From positions 1-10,177 of the forward strand of contig JAKSPX010000033.1 in the NCBI GenBank assembly GCA_024404415.1: a stretch of DNA of 10,177 nucleotides, read 5' to 3'. The notes beneath the pieces are model-generated. The model was not told the origin of the DNA. It saw only the letters and a list, made by a program, of their open reading frames with translations, and did not search any database. A program made the translations under genes and the position numbers. The DNA comes from Clostridia bacterium (GTDB lineage Bacteria; Bacillota; Clostridia; Oscillospirales; QAMX01). Shown one piece after another: positions 1 to 5,805 of the stretch (its first letter is position 1; every line of letters begins with the position of its first letter).

Positions 1-21
1 CGGGTTGAGCGTGATCTTCAT
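1..21 (-). CDS. 5' end of an unidentified leftward gene (partial)
   Basis: Only the first seven codons are inside the window. They read MKITLNP on the minus strand from an ATG at 21-19. The start is supported by a strong ribosome site, AAAGGAGG at 35-28, six bases upstream, and by a well-formed promoter at 59-87. The gene is divergent from the alpha-galactosidase/esterase operon. Too little is visible to guess a product; there is no hint of a signal peptide in seven residues. Confidence 0.6.
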
Positions 22-58
22 CCGCGGCCTCCTTTCAGGCGTACACCTCTTTTTTCTC

Positions 59-87
59 ATTATACCACAATCTCCCGCCGCGGTAAA
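59..87 (-). promoter_or_regulatory. Promoter of the left-edge gene
   Basis: The minus strand carries a perfect TATAAT at 64-59 preceded by TGG, an extended -10 form. A TTTACC box (four of six consensus bases) lies 17 bases upstream at 87-82. The inferred start of transcription near 52 would leave a leader of about 30 bases before the ATG at 21. The -35 box overlaps one arm of a small inverted repeat, CAATCT at 68-73 and AGATTG at 87-92, which could be an operator but is short enough to be chance. Confidence 0.65.
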
Positions 88-89
88 GA

Positions 90-118
90 TTGCATTCCCG
101 AAGAAAATGCGGTAAAAT
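90..118 (+). promoter_or_regulatory. Candidate promoter of the alpha-galactosidase/esterase operon
   Basis: TTGCAT at 90-95 and TAAAAT at 113-118 are separated by 17 bases. The -10 matches five of six consensus bases, the -35 only three. Transcription would start near 125, about 20 bases before the ATG at 145, with the ribosome site AAGGAGG at 131-137 in between. The weak -35 could indicate need for an activator. The promoter is back-to-back with that of the left-edge gene, so one regulator could serve both. Confidence 0.45.
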
Positions 119-144
119 ATAAAAAAAGCAAAGGAGGCTTCCTT

Positions 145-2019
145 ATGACCTATTCTTTCATGAGCGCCGCGGCTTCATTCGAGAATAATCTGCTGACGCT
201 TGAAAACGAAGTGCTCCATGCGCGTTTTGCCGTCTGCGGCGGGCGATTGATACTCCTTGCCCTTGAAAATAAAGAATATGCCCTCGCTCTCATCTCCGAC
301 GGGACTCCCGAGGAGGCCGCATGCGCTTTTTCGACCGACGACTTTTTGGGAGAAGCCTCGCCTCATCTTTCCGCGAGGCTCAAGTGGTCGGGCGGCGAGA
401 TCCCGCGCGAGGCGCAGTTTTCCCTCTTCCCGTCTCTTCCCTTCATCGGCATCCGCTTTTTCGCCGATGGCGCGTATCAGAAGGAAGCCGACCCCATTCT
501 CACCTGTGCGCTTCCCTCGCCGCACATCCTCCTGAAATCGGTGACGCTTTACGACAAGACCGACCGCGAGGATATGCTCGTCACCGAGGACGTCCGTCCC
601 CTCTATAAAAACGGCGTACACACTGCCTTCCGCGGCAATCTCTTCTTTGCAGAGGATCGGGTATCGGGCCTCACGCTGGCCATGATCAAGGACGCGCCGA
701 CCTTCTCAAGCGCCGTGAAGCATGACGGCTTCGACCTCATCGCCGATGGGACCAAAAGTCTGACCCTCGTCGGGACCGGCGCGGACGGCACTGCTCCCGG
801 GCGGCATGAGCTCTACGGCGCGACCGTCGGCCTCGGGAAACACATGGAAGAAGCCTACAAAAGCTGGTTTCGCGCCATGTACAAGGGTGAGGACAAGCTC
901 TTCGTCATGTCCAACACCTGGGGCGACCGCAGTCAGGACAGCGCCGTCTCGGAAAGCTTCATGATGGGCGAGATCGACCGCGCCGCCTGCATCGGCGTGG
1001 ACATCGTCCAGATCGACGACGGCTGGCAGAAGGGCGTGACCGCCAATTCCAAAGTCGCCTCCGGCGGCGTCTGGGAGGGCTACTACGCCAGTGATCCCGA
1101 TTTCTGGAAGCCCAATCCCGCCCGTTTCCCGCGTGGCCTTGCGCCGGTCGCCGCCTACGCCGGAGAAAAGGGCGTGGAGCTCGGGCTCTGGTTTTCGCCC
1201 GACTCCTCCGACGAATTCAAAAATCACGAAAAGGACGCCGAGACCGTCCTCTCGCTCTGGAGAACCTACGGCATCCGCACTTTCAAATTAGACGGCGTCA
1301 ACCTCCCCTCCAAGCGCGCCGAAACCAATTTCCTTTCCCTGCTCACCGCTCTGGTCAGCGGTTCCGAAGGAAAGATCCGCTTCAACCTCGACATCACGGC
1401 GCAGAACCGCCTCGGATACCTCTACCAGAAGTCCTTCGGGACGCTCTTCGTGGAAAACCGCTACACCGACTGGGGGAATTATTACCCCCACAACACCCTC
1501 AAGAACCTCTGGTGCCTCAGCCGTTATTTCCCGACCGAGAAGTTCCAGTTCGAGTTACTAAACCCCGAACGGAACAAGGATAAATACCCGAATGATCCCT
1601 TCGCGCCCTATCTTTACGATATCGACTATGAATTCGCCTCGGTCATGCTCGCCGATCCGCTCGTGTGGATGGAAATGACCCATTTGAGCGATGAAAACAC
1701 CGAAAAGCTCCGAAAGATCGTCGCCTTATGGCGCGAGCACCGCGAAAAGCTCCGCCGCGCGACCGTCTTCCCCATCGGGGATATGCCCTCTGGTCAGGCC
1801 TTCACGGGCTTTCAGGCTGTGTGCGGGAAGGAAGGCTACCTCGTCCTCTTCCGCGAGAGCACCCTATCCCCCACCGCCGCCTATTCCCTCCCCCGTCCCG
1901 CGGGAAAGCTCACATGGCTTGCTTCAAACGGCGAGGTGTCCGCCCGCTGCGACGGCAGTTCGCTCGAGATGACCGCGCAAAAGCCCCGCACCTATGCTTT
2001 CTACCACTACGAAATATAA
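145..2019 (+). CDS. GH36-like alpha-galactosidase, divergent
   Basis: A 624-residue probable cytoplasmic glycoside hydrolase, most likely removing terminal alpha-galactose from oligosaccharides. Residues 1-240 look like the beta-rich N-terminal domain of GH36-type enzymes. The catalytic barrel follows, with NTWGDR (257-262), DDGWQ (291-295), a WFSPD strand end (349-353) and FKLDG (380-384), where Asp383 is the expected nucleophile. The usual Cys-x-x-Gly-Gly-x-Arg-Phe-Asp segment is not recognisable; instead residues 413-449 contain FNLDITAQNR and ENRYTDWGNYYP, so Asp442 (or Glu437) is only a candidate acid/base. Residues 530-624 form a small C-terminal beta domain. There is no signal peptide. 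The start has AAGGAGG seven bases upstream. It is co-transcribed with the esterase 12 bases downstream. The clan assignment is firm; alpha-galactoside as the substrate is inferred, and another alpha-glycoside is possible. Confidence 0.82.
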   Translation: MTYSFMSAAASFENNLLTLENEVLHARFAVCGGRLILLALENKEYALALISDGTPEEAACAFSTDDFLGEASPHLSARLKWSGGEIPREAQFSLFPSLPFIGIRFFADGAYQKEADPILTCALPSPHILLKSVTLYDKTDREDMLVTEDVRPLYKNGVHTAFRGNLFFAEDRVSGLTLAMIKDAPTFSSAVKHDGFDLIADGTKSLTLVGTGADGTAPGRHELYGATVGLGKHMEEAYKSWFRAMYKGEDKLFVMSNTWGDRSQDSAVSESFMMGEIDRAACIGVDIVQIDDGWQKGVTANSKVASGGVWEGYYASDPDFWKPNPARFPRGLAPVAAYAGEKGVELGLWFSPDSSDEFKNHEKDAETVLSLWRTYGIRTFKLDGVNLPSKRAETNFLSLLTALVSGSEGKIRFNLDITAQNRLGYLYQKSFGTLFVENRYTDWGNYYPHNTLKNLWCLSRYFPTEKFQFELLNPERNKDKYPNDPFAPYLYDIDYEFASVMLADPLVWMEMTHLSDENTEKLRKIVALWREHREKLRRATVFPIGDMPSGQAFTGFQAVCGKEGYLVLFRESTLSPTAAYSLPRPAGKLTWLASNGEVSARCDGSSLEMTAQKPRTYAFYHYEI

Positions 2020-2031
2020 AGGAGAACGACC

Positions 2032-2961
2032 ATGGAAAAACGACCGCTTCTCGAACCCATCACCGACATTGAAAAATTTCCCCTCGCCTCCGAACTGCCG
2101 GAGGGCTGCATCCCGATCACATTAGAGGATGACCCCGGCCTCGGCGTGCGCTATACCCCGCAGGTGGTCTATTCCCACCGCGCAGGCCTCGACCTGCACC
2201 TCGAGATCCTCTCCCCCTTCACCTGGAACGCGCCGGACGCGGATTACCCGCTCCTTGTCTACGTCCCCGGTTCCGCCTGGCATAAGCAGGAAACGCTCGG
2301 CTCCCTCGGCGGCATGATGAACGTCGCGCGCGAGGGCATCGCGGTGGCCATTGTGGAATACTGCCCGAGCGAAAACGCCCCCTTCCCCGCGCAGATGGAG
2401 GACACCAAGATCGCCATCCGCTTCATGAAGGAACACGCTAAGGAATACCACGTTGACGCGTCGAAGATCGGCCTCTGGGGTGATTCCAGCGGCGGCCACA
2501 CCGTTCTGATGACCGGCATCACGGGGAGCGACTTCTTCCCCATTGACGGGTACGCAGAGCTCGCTCCGGCGGTCAAGTGCATCGTGGACTGGTACGGCCC
2601 GGTGGACGTCAGCACCATGAACTGCGACCCCTCCATGATGGATCACCACGGCGCCGAAAGCCCCGAGGGATATCTGATCGGCCGCGTGCCGGTTCTGGAG
2701 CACCCCGAGCTCGTCGCCCCCACCGTTCCGACCAACTATATCTCCGAAGAGCGCGCCATCCCGCCCATCCTCATCATGCACGGCAGCCGCGACGTTCTGG
2801 TGCCCTTCCGCCAGTCCTGCGACCTTTACGAAGTCCTGAAGAAAAACGGCAAGGAAGTCACCTTCTATAAGCTTGAGGGCGGCGACCACGGCTGGCGCGG
2901 CTTTGCAGGTAAGGCGGCGCAGAAGATCGTCATTGATTTCCTGAAAAAACACCTTGCATAA
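2032..2961 (+). CDS. Alpha/beta-hydrolase esterase (BD-FAE / carbohydrate-esterase-like)
   Basis: A 309-residue serine hydrolase of the alpha/beta fold, resembling the esterase/lipase group often found with glycoside hydrolases. The nucleophile elbow is GDSSGGH at 150-156 (Ser152). The acid is probably Asp254 in HGSRDVLVP, and the base His286 in GGDHGW. The oxyanion-hole strand reads VYVPGSAW (76-83), where many relatives have a HGGxW-type motif. There is no signal peptide or membrane segment, so it should act in the cytoplasm. The ribosome site AAGGAGA overlaps the stop codon of the preceding glycosidase and the gap is only 12 bases, which indicates one operon with translational linkage. Its likely job is removing acetyl or other acyl groups from imported oligosaccharides before the glycosidase acts. 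The substrate is inferred, and a peptidase-like S9 activity is less likely given the short length. Confidence 0.85.
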   Translation: MEKRPLLEPITDIEKFPLASELPEGCIPITLEDDPGLGVRYTPQVVYSHRAGLDLHLEILSPFTWNAPDADYPLLVYVPGSAWHKQETLGSLGGMMNVAREGIAVAIVEYCPSENAPFPAQMEDTKIAIRFMKEHAKEYHVDASKIGLWGDSSGGHTVLMTGITGSDFFPIDGYAELAPAVKCIVDWYGPVDVSTMNCDPSMMDHHGAESPEGYLIGRVPVLEHPELVAPTVPTNYISEERAIPPILIMHGSRDVLVPFRQSCDLYEVLKKNGKEVTFYKLEGGDHGWRGFAGKAAQKIVIDFLKKHLA

Positions 2962-2978
2962 GCATCTGAAATACATCA

Positions 2979-3012
2979 GGGCTGTTCCGAAAACGGAACA
3001 GCCCCTTCTTTA
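2979..3012 (+). terminator. Rho-independent terminator after the esterase
   Basis: A perfect 11-base-pair stem pairs 2979-2989 (GGGCTGTTCCG) with 2994-3004 around an AAAA loop. It is followed on the plus strand by CTTCTTT and further T-rich sequence. It starts 17 bases after the esterase stop. On the minus strand the stem is followed by a poorer T tract, so it may only partly stop the convergent solute-binding-protein transcript, whose stop codon is just 22 bases away. Confidence 0.85.
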
Positions 3013-3026
3013 TGTTCTTATACTTT

Positions 3027-5306
3027 TTATCCCTGTTCGGCGAGGTACAGCGATACGCGGTTCTGGACATAATCGGCGGCCTGCTTGGCGGTGATCGTAC
3101 CGGCGATATAGCGGTACGCCTCCTCCACCATGACGTCAAAGAGGACGGTATAACGGTTTGCAAAATGGTCTGCCTCCCGGATGATCTTCCAGGTGTCCTC
3201 ATACATCCTCTGTTCCAGGGGGAGGCGGGTCTCCTTGTCCGGGCCGTCCCACGCGAGGTTTCGGCTGAGATACCGCTCGCACTCCGCCTGATTGATGGGG
3301 ATCTTCCAGATTCCATGCAGGTCCCAATCGTAACAATAATCCGATTCCAGGTCGTCAGGCCGGAGTTCGCCCACTACGTTTTCCAAGAAGCACCATTTCA
3401 TAAATTCCCTGGCCGCCTCCCGGCTTTCCTCTTTGTCGATCACGGCATAGAGTCCATCCGCATGGATATCATACCCATCATATGTTTTCGTCGGGAACGG
3501 GTACGGCACATAGGCCGTCTGCACCTTGCCGCTTTCCATATATTCTTTGGCGGTCTCCACGTCGTAGAATATCGACGGGGCAATGAGGTTGGTCAGTTGG
3601 AAATTCTCGATTTTGGGGTATTGGTTCCCCGTCCGGTAAAGCGGGGAATTGAAGTCGACCCCTTGGCCGCAGAACTCCAAAAAGGCTTCAAAGCTGCCGT
3701 CGTCAAAATGGCAGGTGTAATTTTCCCTGTCGATCCAGTCGTCAAGCGTATCAATAAAACTGGGCGGCAGGGATCGGTTATCCCATTCCAGCAAATAGTT
3801 GGGGTCGTTTTCCAGAATGAACTTGCAGTAATCCTCAATGGTGTCGATCTTTGAGACTTCTTCCCACAGATCGGCTTCCACCCGCTCCCCGTAGATCTGG
3901 AACTCCCGTGGGAGATAATAGCAGACCCCGTCCTGCCGCGTGAGATCCACGATGTTTTCAAGCAGCACGCCCTCCTCGAAGAACTCCGGGACAAGCTCGT
4001 CCAAGGGCACAAGAAGCTCCTGCTTGATGTAATTCCGCAGCGCGTCAAGGTCGCTGGTCAGAAGCACGTCCACCTCCCGGGAAACCAGCGCCAGATTCAG
4101 CTTGGTCACGTTTTTGTATTCCTTCACCGCGAATTTGCAGTCCTTCCCGGCGGCGTTGAATTTGGAGACGAGGAGCGAAAGATTGGGTAGATACCCCCCG
4201 TTCATCACACCGAGGGTGTAGACCTTCCGCTCGGCGGGAATGGAGCTTTCTGACTCGCTCAGCGAAAAGAGCTGCCCGTCGGCCACCACGAATATGCGCC
4301 CGTCGGAAATCGGTCTGACCGCGCGAAGGTCGGAAAGGGCGCTGACCCCGGCATAAATCATATCACAGATGCGCGCGCTCTTTTTCCCGTCGGTGCGCCA
4401 GAGCTCGCCGTTACTGAAAAAGTAACCGTATTCACCGTCGTTGAAAGCTCCTCCGGTTGGCTCACCTTCGAGCTCGATCCCCTCGGTGGCAAGCTGCGTG
4501 GTATTTGGCGTAAGGGGCATCAGGATGGTTTTTCCCGTTTCGTCTTTCATAAACCAGTCGTATGCCTGCACGCTCGGATCCATGATCGGCTCCACATAAA
4601 GCAGGGCACAGGGCACTCCCCCGATCTCCATCAGGCCGTAATCGCTGACGAATACGTTCGGCGCGATATCGGTGGACTTAACGAAGTGATCCTTTATGTA
4701 AAGCTCGTAATTATACTCCGTGTAGTCCATCCAGACATAAGGGATCTCCCCCATCATCACCACGTTGGCGCGTGCGCCGTATTGGATATAGCTGAAGGTA
4801 TGATTATTGGCTCCTTTCGGGTTGAGCACGTCACTGACCGCTTCACCGTCCTTATAGAGCCGATATTGTACGCCGTAGGTCTCTTCGCCGAGCCCGTCCG
4901 TGAAAAGGAACGGCTCGCCGCCGACGGTCAGACCGAGCGACGGGTCGGAGGATTGAGCAATCTGATAGAAAGAGGGCGTCGGCTCCCGCTTTGTTTCGTC
5001 CTCTTTATATTCCATGTCAAAATAGCGGTATTCGGTCTGATAAGGCGTTCCCAACCCCGTGCCGTATTTTTTCGTCAGTTCCTCGCTTGTGACCCCCACG
5101 GTGGCGCGGAGAAGCCCGTCCACCTCGATAATATCCATCAACAACTCGTTTTCGGCGAGGTCAAGCTCGACAGGCTCGGCAAGATAGGTGTCGGCCACAC
5201 CACCTTCGCCCTCCCTCTCCTTTTCCGCCGCGCAGGAAGCACGGACGGGTAAGATCATAAAAATGGCAAGCAGTAATGCAAGGATTTGCGTAAAGGTGCG
5301 TTTCAT
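3027..5306 (-). CDS. Secreted two-part protein with C-terminal ABC solute-binding module
   Basis: A 759-residue exported protein. A basic start (MKR) and a hydrophobic stretch at about 7-21 form a signal peptide. The following VRASC (Cys25) resembles a lipobox, but arginine at -3 is atypical, so it is either an unusual lipoprotein or cleaved after ASCAA. A Glu/Gly-rich linker comes next. Residues about 45-355 form a beta-rich, aromatic-rich domain that I do not recognise, with short repeats such as DGRIFVVADGQLFSL near 335-349 reminiscent of propeller blades. From about 362 it reads like a family-1 extracellular solute-binding protein: a 'YLPNLSLLVSKFN' helix, 'VDVLLTSDL', 'LVPLDELVP', then 'GLYAVIDKEES..AAREFMKWC' (618-639). 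A typical family member is about 400-550 residues, so the N-terminal half is extra. AAGGAGG lies eight bases before the ATG. No permease genes are adjacent in the window. The ligand is unknown; sugar binding is inferred from the neighbours. Confidence 0.75.
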   Translation of the reverse strand: MKRTFTQILALLLAIFMILPVRASCAAEKEREGEGGVADTYLAEPVELDLAENELLMDIIEVDGLLRATVGVTSEELTKKYGTGLGTPYQTEYRYFDMEYKEDETKREPTPSFYQIAQSSDPSLGLTVGGEPFLFTDGLGEETYGVQYRLYKDGEAVSDVLNPKGANNHTFSYIQYGARANVVMMGEIPYVWMDYTEYNYELYIKDHFVKSTDIAPNVFVSDYGLMEIGGVPCALLYVEPIMDPSVQAYDWFMKDETGKTILMPLTPNTTQLATEGIELEGEPTGGAFNDGEYGYFFSNGELWRTDGKKSARICDMIYAGVSALSDLRAVRPISDGRIFVVADGQLFSLSESESSIPAERKVYTLGVMNGGYLPNLSLLVSKFNAAGKDCKFAVKEYKNVTKLNLALVSREVDVLLTSDLDALRNYIKQELLVPLDELVPEFFEEGVLLENIVDLTRQDGVCYYLPREFQIYGERVEADLWEEVSKIDTIEDYCKFILENDPNYLLEWDNRSLPPSFIDTLDDWIDRENYTCHFDDGSFEAFLEFCGQGVDFNSPLYRTGNQYPKIENFQLTNLIAPSIFYDVETAKEYMESGKVQTAYVPYPFPTKTYDGYDIHADGLYAVIDKEESREAAREFMKWCFLENVVGELRPDDLESDYCYDWDLHGIWKIPINQAECERYLSRNLAWDGPDKETRLPLEQRMYEDTWKIIREADHFANRYTVLFDVMVEEAYRYIAGTITAKQAADYVQNRVSLYLAEQG

Positions 5307-5423
5307 ATATGACTCCTCCTTGTATTTTTCGGCCGCGCCCGGGTTCCTCCCTCCCCTGCGAAATTCCCCCGGACGCAGCCGTTCCCATGAGACAAAATAA
5401 GCATAACACCCACTTGTATCTGA

Positions 5424-5452
5424 GTTGTAACATAAGTACCGTTTTTGGACAA
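5424..5452 (-). promoter_or_regulatory. Possible promoter of the solute-binding-protein gene
   Basis: On the minus strand TTGTCC (5452-5447) and TACAAC (5429-5424) are 17 bases apart, and the -10 is preceded by TGT, an extended form. Each box matches four of six consensus bases. It would give a leader of roughly 110 bases. Other weak boxes exist nearby (TATGCT around 5407-5402), so this is a tentative choice. A direct repeat lies just upstream. Confidence 0.3.
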
Positions 5453-5464
5453 AATCTTCAACAA

Positions 5465-5494
5465 AGTTTCAAATCATGTTTTGTGCAGTTTCAA
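5465..5494. promoter_or_regulatory. Direct repeat AGTTTCAA, possible activator site
   Basis: AGTTTCAA occurs at 5465-5472 and again at 5487-5494, a 22-base period, so both copies face the same side of the helix two turns apart. They sit immediately upstream of the possible -35 box of the leftward solute-binding gene, where AraC-type activators of sugar genes commonly bind pairs of direct repeats. The repeat is seen directly; its function is inferred and the short match could be chance. Confidence 0.35.
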
Positions 5495-5521
5495 CGAATC
5501 TGCATTTTAGTCCCTTTTCCA

Positions 5522-5595
5522 TGTCATCCTGAGCGTCAGCGAAGGATCTTTCCTCCGGGATATTTAAAGGATTCTTCGCTTCGCTCAGAATGACA
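5522..5595. repeat. Imperfect palindromic intergenic repeat (TGTCATYCTGAGCG type)
   Basis: The left arm begins TGTCATCCTGAGCG at 5522 and runs to about 5548. The right arm, 5569-5595, is its reverse complement with a few changes and a one-base length difference (its reverse strand begins TGTCATTCTGAGCG). The arms enclose about 20 bases that include TCCTCCGGGATATTTAAA. This sequence type is a widely scattered intergenic repeat in many bacterial genomes and yields spurious peptides containing CHSERSEES, visible here on the minus strand. It could form a long hairpin in RNA or DNA. Confidence 0.8.
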
Positions 5596-5613
5596 AGTAG
5601 CTTTCATCTGCGC

Positions 5614-5716
5614 CGACAAATGCGGAATGCCGGGGACGGCATTCCCTACGAAAGGATCTCCCCATGAACGCACTCTCCCGTAGGGCGTGCCGTCCCCGGC
5701 ACGCCGCAGTTTGTCG
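5614..5716. repeat. Long inverted repeat with GCCGGGGACGGC core
   Basis: Bases 5614-5650 and 5679-5716 are near-perfect reverse complements: CGACAAA, TGCGG, TGCCGGGGACGGCA and CCCTACG all pair. The exceptions are two two-base substitutions (AA versus CG and TT versus CG) and one extra base in the right arm. The loop is 28 bases. Each arm also contains its own smaller palindrome around the GGGGAC core. The arrangement looks like two opposed copies of a short repeat unit, a miniature non-autonomous element, rather than a terminator; no transposase is nearby. Confidence 0.8.
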
Positions 5717-5724
5717 AAAAAGTA

Positions 5725-5769
5725 TGTCATTGCGAGGAGACATGCGCAGCATACCGACGTGGCAATCCG
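5725..5769. repeat. Intergenic repeat of the TGTCATTGCGAGGAG...GTGGCAATCC type
   Basis: The element starts TGTCATTGCGAGGAG at 5725 and ends GTGGCAATCCG by 5769. The ends pair through ATTGC (5729-5733) and GCAAT (5761-5765). The middle holds a second small hairpin, ATGC-GCA-GCAT, at 5742-5752. Sequences of this form are a familiar dispersed repeat in unrelated bacteria. It ends 36 bases from the heparinase-family stop codon and may act as the 3' end structure of that transcript. Confidence 0.75.
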
Positions 5770-5805
5770 TAAATTTCAGCACCTGATAGGAACAATTTTG
5801 TTTGT

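Larger units (their letters stand above)
5307..5805. other. 499-base intergenic region with leader, possible operator and repeat cluster
   Basis: This non-coding stretch separates two leftward genes. From the solute-binding gene outward it holds a ribosome site (AAGGAGG at 5321-5315), a GC-rich untranslated leader of about 100 bases, and an AT-rich segment (about 5395-5520) with a weak promoter and a direct repeat. Three distinct inverted-repeat elements fill 5522-5769. The remaining bases to 5805 follow the heparinase-family gene and show no classical hairpin plus T-run, so the repeats may serve as that gene's transcript end. Small open frames across 5530-5780 only translate the repeats. Confidence 0.7.

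Noticed and set aside
2122..2976. Minus-strand frame of 284 codons opposite the esterase
   Set aside because: It is a shadow of the esterase gene: low-complexity Val/Ala/His composition, no ribosome site, and it runs through the terminator hairpin.
3012..3854. Plus-strand frame of 280 codons opposite the solute-binding gene
   Set aside because: It begins beside the terminator tail without a ribosome site and mirrors the binding-protein coding sequence.
5614..5716. Insertion-sequence end or full insertion sequence
   Set aside because: No transposase coding sequence is present and the arms are only 28 bases apart, so it can at most be a miniature non-autonomous element.
5522..5769. CRISPR array
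   Set aside because: The repeats are three different sequences, each an inverted pair, without regular direct repeats and unique spacers; no cas genes are nearby.
5536..5782. Small minus-strand open frames of 64-65 codons
   Set aside because: They translate the intergenic repeats, giving the familiar spurious CHSERSEES-type peptide, and lack ribosome sites.
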